A DNA stretch of 64,000 bases, taken from positions 25,482,001 to 25,546,000 of the forward strand of contig CP093831.1 in the NCBI GenBank assembly GCA_033063855.1. Reading direction: 5' to 3'. Numbering within the stretch: position 1 is the stretch's first letter; every line of letters begins with the position of its first letter. The stretch comes from Smittia aterrima (Eukaryota; Arthropoda; Insecta; Diptera; Chironomidae). This document shows positions 1 through 10,276 of the stretch, piece after piece. The notes under the pieces are model-generated. The model saw only the letters and a program-made list of their open reading frames with translations. It had not been told where the DNA came from and made no database searches. A program made the translations under genes and the position numbers.

Positions 1-2370
1 GGTATCGACGACGTAAAGTAAACAGAAACCCAATGCAATTAAATTTAATTCTGACTCAGGCTGCTGGTTGTTATCTGCAATCGATCAACCAAACGCGTGG
101 ACTCAAATTTCTCAATTTAAAAATTGCACAAGCAAACTTTTTTTTTTAATAAATCTCGAAACGTTGGTCAAAGTCAAAGTTTGATGAGAGTCTGACAGGT
201 CCCGTAATTGATTGGGAACGAGAATAAAAAGTTTCCCCGTCGTCGTCGTTGCCGGAAAAGTAAAACCAATAAAAAGAGTTTAAAGAAAGAGTTTGCACAT
301 GAATGGAATCTGTTTGCCACCTCAGGGCGAAGGAAGGGTTGTTAAATGTGTTTTCATGGTGACACAAAGAGCGACAGCGACAGTTTTCCGAGTACCGACG
401 ACAAAATACCCAATCAACGATAAAAGGATAAAAAAAAAATTCGATGAAAAGGCTTTAAATGTACTTTTTTTAATGCGGTCAAAATTGGTTAAATCACATA
501 AAACCACACAATCGTGAAATTCAATTTCGAATGTGATTCCAACATAACAGAGAAGTCAGATCAAGATAACTCAACAGCCGATGAACGGAAAAATGCTGAA
601 AATAAAATATTTTACGAATTATTCAAATCTGTCATGATTTTCATATCCACGATTAGCAATAAAATCATTTTAAGCCCTTTCAGAGTAATTCGCAAGTAAC
701 GTTAAGCAACGATCGATCGCCACAAGTGTTTCATTCAAATGACGAAACTTTTTATCACTTCCTGACAATAAAAATTGGAATGAAAATGAATTCTAGTTGT
801 CAGTGTCGGTCGGGCGATAACTTGGTGTTGACAATGAGTAAAAAACTATTTAAAAATAAATAATTGTCAGTGATTACGGCTGTGAAATATTAGCTGAGTT
901 TGTGTCATAAATTATCGTCGCCTCGGATAACTTTAATTTAGTTTAAATCTCAGAGAGAGCTATCTCTCTGTTGATGATGTTAATTTCTCAAAATTTACTA
1001 ATGATGTTGTTGAAGTTGAATTGTCTTGAAGGGAACTCGAATGTTCGCCACGCCACTCAATAATTAATTAACTGTTTGATGAGCCTCGACGTGAAATATG
1101 TGTCGTGAAGTTAAACTATTTCCTTGCGCTTGACAACTCTAAATGTGGTAAATGAAATTAACTGATGCGAGTTGTCACTAAAAGGAATTTTAAAGAGAAA
1201 AGTGTGCACATCTCGGTTAAAGTGACTGGAGGCGGTTGTCGCGAGACAAAAACTAATTTAATCATCGGAGTAAGAAATAGTTTTCCATTAATCAACCCTA
1301 ACACACAAAACTTTAAGTTTCCGCCCTTTCTGTCGATGAGATCCATCGCGATAACACTTTAAAAGGTCAGAAAGTCTTTCTCTCTTCGAAAACAAAATTT
1401 ATTCACGAGCACGGAATTGAAATTGAATTTATTCATCTTCAGATTTCACCATAAATCATCTTCGCTCGGATTGAATCGGCGTTTGCATGTCGGTGAGCAA
1501 TCATGAGAACTTGACAACACGAGAAGAATGATTGAGATGTATTTAATAATGCCTCCCTCCCTCGTCTCGAGTTTTTATGTTTTTTCGAATGGATCTCTCT
1601 CTTTTTTTAACACGACAAATTTACATAACGATTTTCCAAGGAAAAAAAGTGATTTTCTGGGGGCGTAAGGAACATTTGATCGTTAGATTCCTTTCCCATT
1701 TGTTCGACATCGTTCAAATGTCAACCAGCCCCGAAGCAGCCGAGATCATTTTCATATCATTATGCAGCTCTCGCTCGACTCAAAAGTAGAATCACATCAC
1801 ATGTCAGAAGTGGAAAGAAGATAAATGTCTCTCGACTTTCGTTCGAATTAATTGACATGCCATCAAATCACGCATTGTACGCTAAAAACTGGAAATGTAT
1901 CGAATTTCCTAACGTCATATTTGTCATCGATAGCAGCTCGACTTTATGGTTATTCGTTAGTCGGAGAAGACGAACGCAATTTTTCATTCCTTTCACTCGA
2001 TTTGTATTTTGCAATTTTTTAGCAATTTATCAAACGATTCAATATGAAAATGGAAAGAGAACGAGGAACGAGCATGATCCATTACCATGATTTGGTCAAA
2101 CGGAAAACTCAGTGGAGTGGAAGAAAAACAGTTTCAGAAAATGTTGTACCTTTCAAATTGAGTTTTCATCAAAACTTTGTTTGACTTACGAAGATGAGAA
2201 GGTTTCTTTCTTCTCAACCAAAACTATCAAAATCAATCGGACAGATTGAATTCCGATTGCTTCGTGTTATCACTGTTTCCTTTCAATTGACTTCATGTCA
2301 GATGATGATTTACGTTTGATGAGTTTGCTGGATGTTTAAAATACGATTCTTTGACTTTGAAAATTTGAAC
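1..2370. other. Non-coding stretch, no gene recognised
   Basis: AT-rich sequence with only short open frames that show no domain, signal peptide or paired splice sites. There are short GA/CT and CGT runs (for example near 240 and 950). It could be intergenic or part of a large intron; I see no basis for choosing. Confidence 0.6.
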
Positions 2371-2388
2371 TTTATTAGGAATTTGATT

Positions 2389-2815
2389 TTAGAAAGTTTC
2401 TTCTTGACCTGAGTTCTTGAATTCGCGCATGTTGTCCATCGTAAGAACGATTGCGTTGTGAGCTTGTTCATCGAATGGCTCAGTGTTCTCATCACTCGGG
2501 AAAACGATGATCTCGTTGCAATCGATGGCTCCATTTGAGTTTGGTGTTCCTGCGATTTCGACCCATCCCGTCAATGGTTGATTTAGAGGCGTTGAGAGAT
2601 TGACTTTCACTGTTTTCTTGTCAGATGTCATTCCTTCGAGCTGATTGAATATGCAAAAACGTTGTTGAGAACAGGAATTTCATCACTTCACGTAATTAAC
2701 TAACCTGACGTCCTCCAACTGAATTGTCGAGTCCAACATTCAACCAGATACGAACTGGCTGTCCTGTGTATTTCTTCATCAATGCTGCGTTGACTAAATG
2801 ATACTTCGATTCCAT
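2389..2815 (-). CDS. RPA3: Replication protein A 14 kDa subunit (RPA3-like)
   Basis: Two exons, 2705..2815 and 2640..2389, joined across a 64-base intron with a GTTAGT donor and CAG acceptor in phase 0. The product is about 120 residues, the usual length for RPA3. The start is the ATG at 2815, which gives an N-terminus MESKYHLVNAALMKKYTGQP, like the '(I)NxxxLxxFxGxxV' opening of other RPA3 proteins. The body fits one OB fold: 'PLTGWVEIAGTP' followed by an acidic 'FPSDENTEPFDEQAHNAI' segment resembles the family's 'GWVEV.G' and 'FD...YN' region. RPA3 is the smallest subunit of the heterotrimer that coats single-stranded DNA in replication and repair, and acts in the nucleus. A polyadenylation signal lies at 2371..2376. 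An E2F-type site about 195 bases upstream of the start suits a replication gene. The identification rests on remembered family pattern, not on an alignment. Confidence 0.78.
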
Positions 2816-3009
2816 TTTTTTTGCAAAAGTTTCGACTTTGAAATGTAACTTTGAATTATGAGATGAAATCAACTCCGAGGCGAACAACTTTATGCTGATG
2901 AGTTCTTGATTAAGTTGTGAGCACTGTGCAAGCTTTGTAGCAAATTATTTTAATGTATTTATGCGAGAAAAAATTAAATTCCTTAATGCGACGAGACGTA
3001 AACAAACTT

Positions 3010-3021
3010 TTTGGCGCGAAA
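3010..3021 (-). promoter_or_regulatory. E2F-type site upstream of RPA3-like gene
   Basis: On the minus strand this reads TTTCGCGCCAAA, a perfect match to the E2F consensus TTTSSCGC. It lies about 195 bases upstream of the RPA3-like start codon. E2F control of replication genes is well established; use of this site is inferred. Confidence 0.55.
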
Positions 3022-3150
3022 TGAACGAAATATTCACCTCGGCGAGACTTCACTCACACAACTTCAAACGAGAGTTCAACTCTCACCAACACAAAGAAAT
3101 TTGAATTTCTCGTTATTTCGAGATGATGAAAATATTTTGCAAAAAGAAAT

Positions 3151-3222
3151 CTCTCCGGCCGGGAATCGAACCCGGGTCTTCCACGTGACAGGCGGAGATA
3201 CTCACCACTATACTACCGAAGA
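3151..3222 (-). tRNA. tRNA-Asp: tRNA-Asp (GTC), copy 1
   Basis: A 72-base cloverleaf with anticodon GTC, an acceptor stem TCTTCGG pairing with CCGGAGA, and a G discriminator. The A and B boxes are intact. It is nearly identical to the copy at 3433..3504 on the other strand. The two differ at acceptor pair 3:70 (T-A here, C-G there), a compensated change that argues both are functional. Confidence 0.95.
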
Positions 3223-3432
3223 TAGATTTTTGATTGTGCAGTCTTCGCTACAGAACAAACCAAAGATTCAATGCTAAAATTAAAATGAAGAGATGAGAGG
3301 AATAAATTTTATTGCGTTCGAATGATTGCGGTGAAAAAGATTTCGTGTGTGAAAGTTTCGTTTTCTTTCGCTCTGGGCACGAGAGATTTCGGCTTTTGCT
3401 TAAAGCTGCACTTTGTCAGAGGCATCATCATG

Positions 3433-3504
3433 TCCTCGGTAGTATAGTGGTGAGTATCTCCGCCTGTCACGTGGAAGACCCGGGTTCGATTCCCGGCCGG
3501 GGAG
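3433..3504 (+). tRNA. tRNA-Asp: tRNA-Asp (GTC), copy 2
   Basis: A 72-base cloverleaf with anticodon GTC, acceptor stem TCCTCGG/CCGGGGA and B box GGTTCGATTCC. A T6 terminator follows within ten bases. It forms a divergent (head-to-head) pair with the minus-strand copy about 210 bases to the left. Confidence 0.96.
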
Positions 3505-3556
3505 AATCTTTTTTGCATTTTTTTTAACTTTTCGAAAGAAAGTTCTAACTGGGAAT

Positions 3557-3661
3557 TAGCCGAAGAAAAGAACAAGGAAACATTTAAAATTTGAAATGAA
3601 ACTCTTTCTCGAAGAGTATGCAGTCTTCCAATTGAAGATTGACAAGGTTGGGTTCGAATCC
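3557..3661 (+). ncRNA. tRNA-like Pol III candidate unit 1
   Basis: An A-box-like start TAGCCGAAGAAAAG at 3557 is followed 93 bases later by a perfect B box GGGTTCGAATCC (3650..3661). No tRNA fold or anticodon arm is recognisable. Together with its flank it repeats the unit at 3786..3879, and the repeated segment begins with the tail of the tRNA-Asp gene (an '..AGAATC.TTTTTGCAT' block). It could be a tRNA pseudogene or a separate Pol III RNA gene. Confidence 0.35.
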
Positions 3662-3785
3662 TAGGAAATACCAATATTTCTTTAAAGTACTGTTTAACTT
3701 TTTTTTTTCAAGAAGTTTCATGTTAAATGGGAAGAATCCTTTTTGCATTTGTTTTAAACTTCTCGGGGAAATTCTAAACAGAAAT

Positions 3786-3879
3786 TAGCCAGAGAAGTAG
3801 CAAGGAAAAACATTTAGAAATTTAAATGAAACTCTTCATAGAAATTGAAGGAAGATTTGTGAAGCTTGGGTTCGAATCC
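3786..3879 (+). ncRNA. tRNA-like Pol III candidate unit 2
   Basis: The second copy of the unit at 3557. TAGCCAGAGAAG at 3786 is followed by the perfect B box GGGTTCGAATCC at 3868..3879. The interval (ACAAGGAAA, GAAACTCTT blocks) is clearly homologous to unit 1 but has indels. Confidence 0.35.
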
Positions 3880-3889
3880 CAAGAATGAT

Positions 3890-6800
3890 CATTCCTAGGC
3901 TACCCTTGCGAATATTTTTTCATTAAATTACCTTTCTGTTTTAATTAATTACAGTCACAACTTTTAAACCCACAAATTCCAGCTAAAAAAAGACGGTCGT
4001 CTAATAAAATTAAATGAAAATCATCAGAAAAATATCTCGAGGCGAACGGAAAAGTTTAATATTCCCGAGTCGAGTTTGAATTTTCTGTCTAATGCGAAAG
4101 GTCTTATTTACTCATCTAAACATCAAATATTCATATCAATTCAGTTGCGTATGCAGAATAACTTTTTATTCTAAGTTGAGACAGAACCAGTTTCTCGTTC
4201 GAGAGAGATTAACAATTATAAAATGAGACATCACTAAATGCGAGAGCTTCGATGTTTGCGGAGGCCAGAAATTTGTGTGTAATGTATATTTGATAATCTT
4301 GTTTTCCATTGCGAAATGATATCAGGTTTGCACTTCCTCGACTTATTTGCCCAACCTGTGTGTACAGTCATTAAACCCAATCCAACAAACATTGCCCGGG
4401 AAAAGTGTAAACACGTATGTAAGTACAATTTCGGGTTCTACGTTTCGCATAATGAATGAGATATGCATTTAGACATTTTAATTAAATATTTACTTTTCAT
4501 CATTGATGTTTGCCAAAAGTTTCTCGTTCGACGCTGAGTTTATTATCAACATTAAGTTGATAACAAGAGAGCACTCTGATCATCCCCATCAAATGCTGTC
4601 ACGAGTGAGTCTCAACCACAGACGACGAATTATGATGGAAAGTCGTAAAGTTTAAAGCAGTTTCGGGTTTTATGTGAAATTTATCAAATAATTGATTTAT
4701 TCTTTATTTCGAGCTCATTCAATAATTTAACGACACACGAAACAGCAGCTAATACGTTTTACGATTCCATTTCGATTAATGAATCTTCCTAGTTAGCCTC
4801 GAACTCTCCTAATCAGCTCGAGACTTTAATGCATTTAGATTTTGATTGTCGTTTTTCAAAAGCGAAGCGTCGGTCGTCGTAAAATTCTGCTTTTACGATT
4901 TATTCTCAATATTTCACTAATAACCCCCATGAGCGATGTGCATAAAATCGAATAAATATCGTCAGATCATGGAGGGAACATCTCTGAGTAATTTACGTGA
5001 CAAAGTCGAGGCTTTCGCTTGAGGCTTCAATCACAAAAATGTTTCTAAACATCAAACACGTTTTCCAATTTCCGTTAAAAGTTAATTTTTCGCAACGTCA
5101 CGAGTTGATAATCAAACTCATGAATATTCATGAAACTCTTTTCGCCAATTCATTGAACGAGGATTAATCTAAAAATTTCTCGCTGAAAATGTCATCAATC
5201 CTCGGAGATGCATTTTTCAAGAGCTCACGCCAGTCTCGTGTTAATCCTAAACATTTTTTCCATCTCTCGATTGTTTCAATATTCAACGTCACTTTAATTA
5301 CAATATGTGTCATTTGCCCTGAAACGACTTTTCAACGAGCGCCCGAGAATAAAACTGCAATTTATTTTGCGTTTAAGCTGCGGCCACGTTTTCATCGCAA
5401 TAAAATGCATTTTGATTTATTCCCCTTTTCGCATTCTTTTCCTCGAAACTCTCTCGTCAAGCCAATTTATCTCGGTGGATGAAGCGAAAGGGTTTACTCA
5501 ACGCAAATGAATAAAATAAACGCAGCGCTCAATCGTGAAAGTGCATTTTTCTCTGAGGGCGATTGGTGTGCATTACATTTCCGCCGTGGGACGTTGCTGC
5601 ATCTAACTTTGTATATTCAGAGCAATCCCCACTGCACCAACTTCTGATGTGAAATATATTGAATTTCATATTTCGCAATGCGAGTTTTTTAATTATCGGC
5701 GAATGCAATTTCTCTCGTTGTGTTCGGGGAAAATTGTAAATTTCAGTTTAATTTACATTCACATTATAATTTATGAATAAATATTCTCGATAAAGTTTTT
5801 CCCTTTACACGAGAGTGGGAGGGAGAGAAGCGATTGACTCTCGAAACTCACGCAATTTTATTAAACGTCAGATTACGCTGCTTTTCAATTAATTTTCCAA
5901 TTGTTCTTTGAAACGCTTCAGATATTAATATTATTTTGATTTCATTAGAGTCGTCGACTCTTTGCTGAGCTGTCGCATTTCGCAAAACCGAAAATGCATC
6001 TGCAGTTGCATTTAATTAAACTCCGAATCGTTGACTGCATGACTAATTACATTACATCAATCTATTTTGCATTAACGCATTTCTGAAGTATCGTCGAATG
6101 GAATTTCCATTTTTCCAAGAGGCATCGAATACGAAAATTTCTCGTTTCGTAATTTAAATTGACTCGGAATTCTTCAAATCCTCAACCTTCGCTCTCTCGC
6201 TTTATAATTAATGCGATGTCAGGAGAAATTTTGAATATTTGCGAGATGTCGGTTCGAGGCTATTTGTCGCGCATCTCCATCATTAATGAGGACGACTGAG
6301 TAAACAAACAAGAACCGAGACACATTATCAATGCACAATAATTTCAAATCGAGCAAACAAGAATTAAGTTGCTTACATTAAAGTTCACGCCACGCATCAT
6401 CATCTTCTATTTCGAGAGTTTGAGGGATTTTCCCGAAACATTAAACCTACGAGAAACCTTTAAATAGCTTAAGCAGATGACAAGAAGTGTAATTAGATGA
6501 GATTTTCTTTGCGGGAGACCTCGACTCGAGCATGTGCGAAAACTGAATATTAATAGATCAACAATTTATCTTCGCTCGAGAAAATCGAGATACGAACTCT
6601 TCGTGACAGATTTTTCTTTTCGTATCTTGTGAAAGATTTATGCGTAAATTTCTTGTAAGTCGTTTCCTCTTCTCTTGGATCTTCAATGACATCAACATCG
6701 GATGCTCCGAAAACAATAAATTTGCAAGAAAGTTTGAAAGTTTTTTTTCTTCTCGTCTTCCTGTTTAATTAATCCGACGACAATCGTCTTTCGAAGAATT

Positions 6801-8438
6801 GTAATTTCTCGTCTTCGCATGAACGAACTTTATTTTCCTCTTCCTGCGAAAGTCACGTTGAGCAGAGAAATTGAATCATTGAGCGAGAATTTATGAGCCC
6901 TTCGCTTTAAGCTTTTAATGAGCGAGACAGACGAACCCTAAAAATGATTTGAAATGGTTTGTTTGTCTTATCAAAAACGATCCTAAGCCCGCACATTTCA
7001 CTCGCATCAGGTGGACTTTAAAATTTCATTCTTTTTTTTATTGTCGATAAGTTTCTTTTATTACTTTGATCCCGTTTTTATTCGAGCGTTGTCTTAATCG
7101 TCGTTGAAACAATTTCAAGTGCGTCTGCGAAAAACGAAGAAGAAAAGAAGTTTCTCCCCTTTTGTCATCGTTTGCAACGTTCGAATGTAAATTTATTCAA
7201 ACGAAAAAGACGCTTCACGCTGTGCCCTTGAAGAGAGACTCGAAGACGACCGAGAAATGCACGTGTTCGAAGCGTCATTATATGACACTCAATATCAATT
7301 TTTCAGTGACGGAGGGAATCGAACGTGCATGCGGAAAAGTACAGTCGCAGTCGCTCTTCCAACACACAAATAGCTCGACTATGAGTCTTGTCGATGAACA
7401 GATGGTCAAAAGAGGGTCGCAAAGAAAAAAAAAAGGGAACGAGAAGAGTTCAATGAAATAAAAACTGATATTTCGACGGCGCAATGGATCCGAGATAATT
7501 TTTTAATGCCGCAACTTAAAATTCATAAACATGAAATGTTGATTTAATCGCTCGCGTTCATATTTTTCAGTTCTGACCTGTTCGTTCTATCGATTTACGA
7601 AGTTCGTCGAACAGAGAGAGAGACTTTTGTGATTAGTTTGGTTGAGCAGGCAATTTGATTGTGACAGTCGCAGAAGCAAGTTGACTGACGCTTGTCAGTG
7701 CAGACATCTGTTGAGCTATCATTATGGGTCATGATATGCTTTAATTAATTCACTTATGAGATTACCCAATAAATATATTTGAGCGAAAATTATGTTTAGT
7801 TGAAGAGTCACTGCAATAAATTGTGAGTGAAGCTGATTCTTCGGGCATCGAATTTATTATTTACATTGTCCACAGCGAGGGCAACGAAACATTAAAAATG
7901 AATGAACTTTTCAGTTCTTTGAATATTTATGAGCGAAAAGTATTCGGTAAACAAAGAACTGAACCTGGAGTTAAATAAAGTTTTGATGACTTTGACACAC
8001 GTTAGACGCTTCTGATCGTAAATTTCTGAACTCGCTGTTTATCGATTCTCAGATTGATTCTCGTCATTGTCACGTGGAGTTTTATGGTCTTTGCATAACT
8101 CGACAATTATTGTCGATTCTTTATTTAAATAATCCTCGGACGGAAATTATCGTAAAAGTCACTCGATCGTGACTAATAATGTAGCAAACCTACTTTATTA
8201 GATTTTTGGATTTAAATGATTTCCTGATTTGTTAAGTTTCGGTTATTTTTGTAAGAACAGAATTTCAGGTTCGATCAATGAACTTAAATCGATTTTTTTT
8301 TACGAACGCAAGAGACTTGTAAGCACCTGAGTAAATTAAACGTCAGCCGATGTTTTATTTTGAAGACAACAGCATCAGCTGATTGCAAAGCTGTTAAGAC
8401 TTAAATAAAAAGTTCTTAAAACGTTGACGTTGATTACT
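3890..8438. other. Non-coding stretch, no gene recognised
   Basis: About 4.5 kb of AT-rich sequence. The short open frames lack domains and splice context. A GA run occurs near 7612. The word at 5297..5323 recurs at 30055..30081 (see findings). Otherwise I see nothing structured. Confidence 0.55.
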
Positions 8439-8476
8439 TTTATTATTTCTTGAAGCAATTCAACTCAAATGAAATC

Positions 8477-8681
8477 TCATGGACTTGAGTTTGTCCTTTC
8501 TGCTTGTCCTCTAAAACGACAGGGACATCCTTTCGGTTTGATAACATCAGAGTTGGCTCCTCCAAGAGCTAGTCAATGAAAATATTTAATAAATGTTCAC
8601 TTTTCATGAAATATTTCAAGATTTCTTACTGGCAACCACGAACAACAAAATTGCGAACAATTTGATGAGTTTAAAATTCAT
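8477..8681 (-). CDS. Short secreted cationic peptide, cluster gene 1
   Basis: Two exons, 8630..8681 and 8568..8477, separated by a 61-base phase-1 intron (A|GTAAG donor, CTAG acceptor), encode 47 residues. The N-terminus MNFKLIKLFAILLFVVA is a signal peptide almost identical to those of the three neighbours. The mature part is short and basic with a CPC motif ('KPKGCPCRFRGQAERTNSSP'). The two cysteines are too few and too close for a defensin. A polyadenylation signal lies at 8439..8444. The start codon follows a conserved 5' leader shared by all four genes (TCATTCGTATTC), and a C/EBP-type palindrome lies at 8752. By analogy with insect peptide clusters it is probably a haemolymph immune effector, but I cannot name the family. 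Confidence 0.7.
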
Positions 8682-8751
8682 TTTCACTGAAGAAGTTCTC
8701 GAATACGAATGACTATTGCCTTGACTTTGAAAACTTTCATTAAACTAAAAC

Positions 8752-8763
8752 ATTTGCGCAAAT
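8752..8763. promoter_or_regulatory. C/EBP-type palindrome upstream of peptide gene 1
   Basis: ATTTGCGCAAAT is a perfect 12-base palindrome containing the C/EBP/PAR-bZIP core TTGCGCAA. It lies about 70 bases upstream of the start codon. The same element occupies the equivalent position in gene 2 and, with one change, in gene 3. Confidence 0.5.
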
Positions 8764-8943
8764 ATTAAAATGGAAAAACATTGAAAAAGTCAAAAACAAA
8801 TTAATTGATCGCCTGACGCTGTTGTTTTCAAAATAAAATTTCACGAGCTTCGATACCTGAAAATATTTAGAAAAAAAAACATTCGAGTGGATGCGACTTA
8901 ATTTTATTTCTTCAACGCAATTCAATTGGAATGTCTTCGATTA

Positions 8944-9167
8944 TTAAAATTTGTGACCATGTCCATGTCCTTTTCCATGTCCATAACCTTTTCCTTTACC
9001 TTTGAACAATTTTTTCTTGAAAAGATCAGGATCTGGGTTTGCCAAGGCTGTTCAAAAAAAAGATTTATCTAATTCACTTCAACTAAACATAAAATTCTTT
9101 AAGTTTTCTTACCGAGACCCACGAACAACAAAATTATGAACAACAAGTTGAGCAGTTTAAAATCCAT
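8944..9167 (-). CDS. Secreted Gly/His/Lys-rich peptide, cluster gene 2
   Basis: Two exons, 9113..9167 and 9047..8944, with a 65-base phase-1 intron, encode 52 residues. The signal peptide MDFKLLNLLFIILLFVGLALA is followed by NPDPDLFKKKLFKGK and a tail of GH/GK repeats (four GH and several GK pairs, ending HKF). Such a tail could bind metal or anionic membranes. Glycine/histidine-rich antimicrobial peptides exist in insects, but no named family is recognised here. The upstream sequence has a TATA-like element (TATAAG on the minus strand, 9235..9240) and the palindrome at 9253. The exon structure matches its neighbours exactly, so the gene arose by tandem duplication. Confidence 0.72.
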
Positions 9168-9252
9168 TTTACTCGATGAAGCTTTGGAATACGAATGACA
9201 CTTTCTTAATCTTCAGTGAAGACTCTTCAGTGAACTTATAGTGAAATTAAAC

Positions 9253-9264
9253 ATTTGCGCAAAT
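9253..9264. promoter_or_regulatory. C/EBP-type palindrome upstream of peptide gene 2
   Basis: ATTTGCGCAAAT, identical to the element at 8752 and at nearly the same distance (about 85 bases) from the start codon, flanked by ACATTTGCGCAAATATTAAA in both genes. Confidence 0.5.
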
Positions 9265-9458
9265 ATTAAAACCGACGAGAACAAAGAACAAAATGAGTCA
9301 GAAAAAAGTGAATTGATCGTCATGCGAAATATTATTTCGTTGTCAACAGCATGTGCTGATTGCACGAGCTTCGACATCTAAAAATATCTGAAAACATTTT
9401 AATTGATGTTGATTACTTTTATTTCTTAAACACAACTCGATTACAATGTCTTGGACTA

Positions 9459-9754
9459 TTAGATATTTAACATTTCACCACGAGCGCCATCAGGTCCTCC
9501 ATAGCGAACGTAGGTCTTTCCTTTGCCTTGACCTCTGGCATCTTTACTTCCTTTGCGTCCCTTGACAGGTTGGTCATTTGAAAGAAGGCCTCCAACTCCT
9601 TCGATAAGATCAGGAAGAAGACCACGATTGGGTCTTCCCAGCGCTAATCATAAAAATGATTTAATTCAACTTCAAATGAAATGTTTTAGGTTTTCTTACT
9701 GGAAACCACAAACAGCGAAATTATCAACAACAAATTGATCACTTTGAAATTCAT
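9459..9754 (-). CDS. Secreted Gly/Arg/Lys-rich peptide, cluster gene 3
   Basis: Two exons, 9700..9754 and 9643..9459, with a 56-base phase-1 intron, encode 79 residues, the longest of the cluster. The signal peptide is MNFKVINLLLIISLFVVS; the mature part starts TLGRPNRGLLPDLIEGVGGL and continues into a basic, glycine-rich segment (KGRKGSKDARGQGKGKTYVR). The 'TLG.PN' junction is shared with gene 4. It has no cysteines. A plausible antimicrobial or other secreted effector; the family is not recognised. TTGTGCAA (9824 region) and TTGCGCAA (about 9852) lie upstream. Confidence 0.7.
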
Positions 9755-9823
9755 ATTACTCGATGAAGTTCTCGAATACGAATGACATTTTTTCAGAATG
9801 CAGTGGACTCATTCAACTCAAAC

Positions 9824-9835
9824 ATTTGTGCAAAT
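9824..9835. promoter_or_regulatory. Variant C/EBP-type element upstream of peptide gene 3
   Basis: ATTTGTGCAAAT, one base from the palindrome in genes 1 and 2 and at the matching position. A second TTGCGCAA core follows at about 9852..9859. Confidence 0.4.
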
Positions 9836-9962
9836 ATGCAAATCGAGAACATTGCGCAAGATGAGTCTGAAACAAGTGCAAAAGCATTCGCTGATTTCGA
9901 GTTTTAAAACATTCAAATTTACTTTTATTTGATCGAAAATAACTTTAGAACAATCCTATGAA

Positions 9963-10184
9963 CTAAAATTTGTATCCAACGCCAACGCCAATAGGAGGAA
10001 TTTTAATTTTTTTCAGAATTTTACGCCATTTGAACTTTGGGGCAGGATTGGGCTTTCCAAGAGCTGTTAAGGAAAATTATTTAAACTTTTAATTTACACT
10101 TTTCTTTAATTAATTTAGAGATTTCTTACTGGCACAAGCAATCAACAAAATTATGAACAACACGTTTAACAGTTTAAAATTCAT
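9963..10184 (-). CDS. Cecropin-like cationic peptide, cluster gene 4
   Basis: Two exons, 10130..10184 and 10063..9963, with a 66-base phase-1 intron, encode 51 residues. The signal peptide MNFKLLNVLFIILLIACA is followed by TLGKPNPAPKFKWRKILKKI and KIPPIGVGVGYKF. The KFKWRKILKKIKI stretch is amphipathic and strongly basic with an aromatic near its start; a proline hinge and a hydrophobic tail follow, as in cecropins (basic helix, hinge, hydrophobic helix). It is shorter than typical cecropins, so I call it cecropin-like only. The promoter has a TATA box at 10241..10247, an initiator about 32 bases downstream, and three NF-kB-type sites at 10277..10326. This fits Toll/IMD-controlled expression. 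Confidence 0.75.
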
Positions 10185-10240
10185 TTTCACTGGAGAAGTT
10201 TTAGGATACAAATGATAACTTCTTAGGCTTCGTCGATCTG

Positions 10241-10247
10241 TTTTATA
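10241..10247 (-). promoter_or_regulatory. TATA box of peptide gene 4
   Basis: TATAAAA on the minus strand, about 32 bases upstream of an initiator-like TCATTTG (10209..10215). Confidence 0.55.
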
Positions 10248-10276
10248 CTCATTTGTTCAAACAATTAGTAGAACAA

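Noticed and set aside
3309..3674. 121-codon open frame (-) across the tRNA-Asp region
   Set aside because: It reads through the plus-strand tRNA-Asp gene on the antisense strand; the codons are tRNA sequence, not protein.
7162..7461. 99-codon frame (+)
   Set aside because: Low complexity, no ATG at the start, no domain or gene-structure support.
9553..9738. 61-codon frame (+)
   Set aside because: Antisense to the two exons and intron of peptide gene 3, which has signal peptide and splice support.
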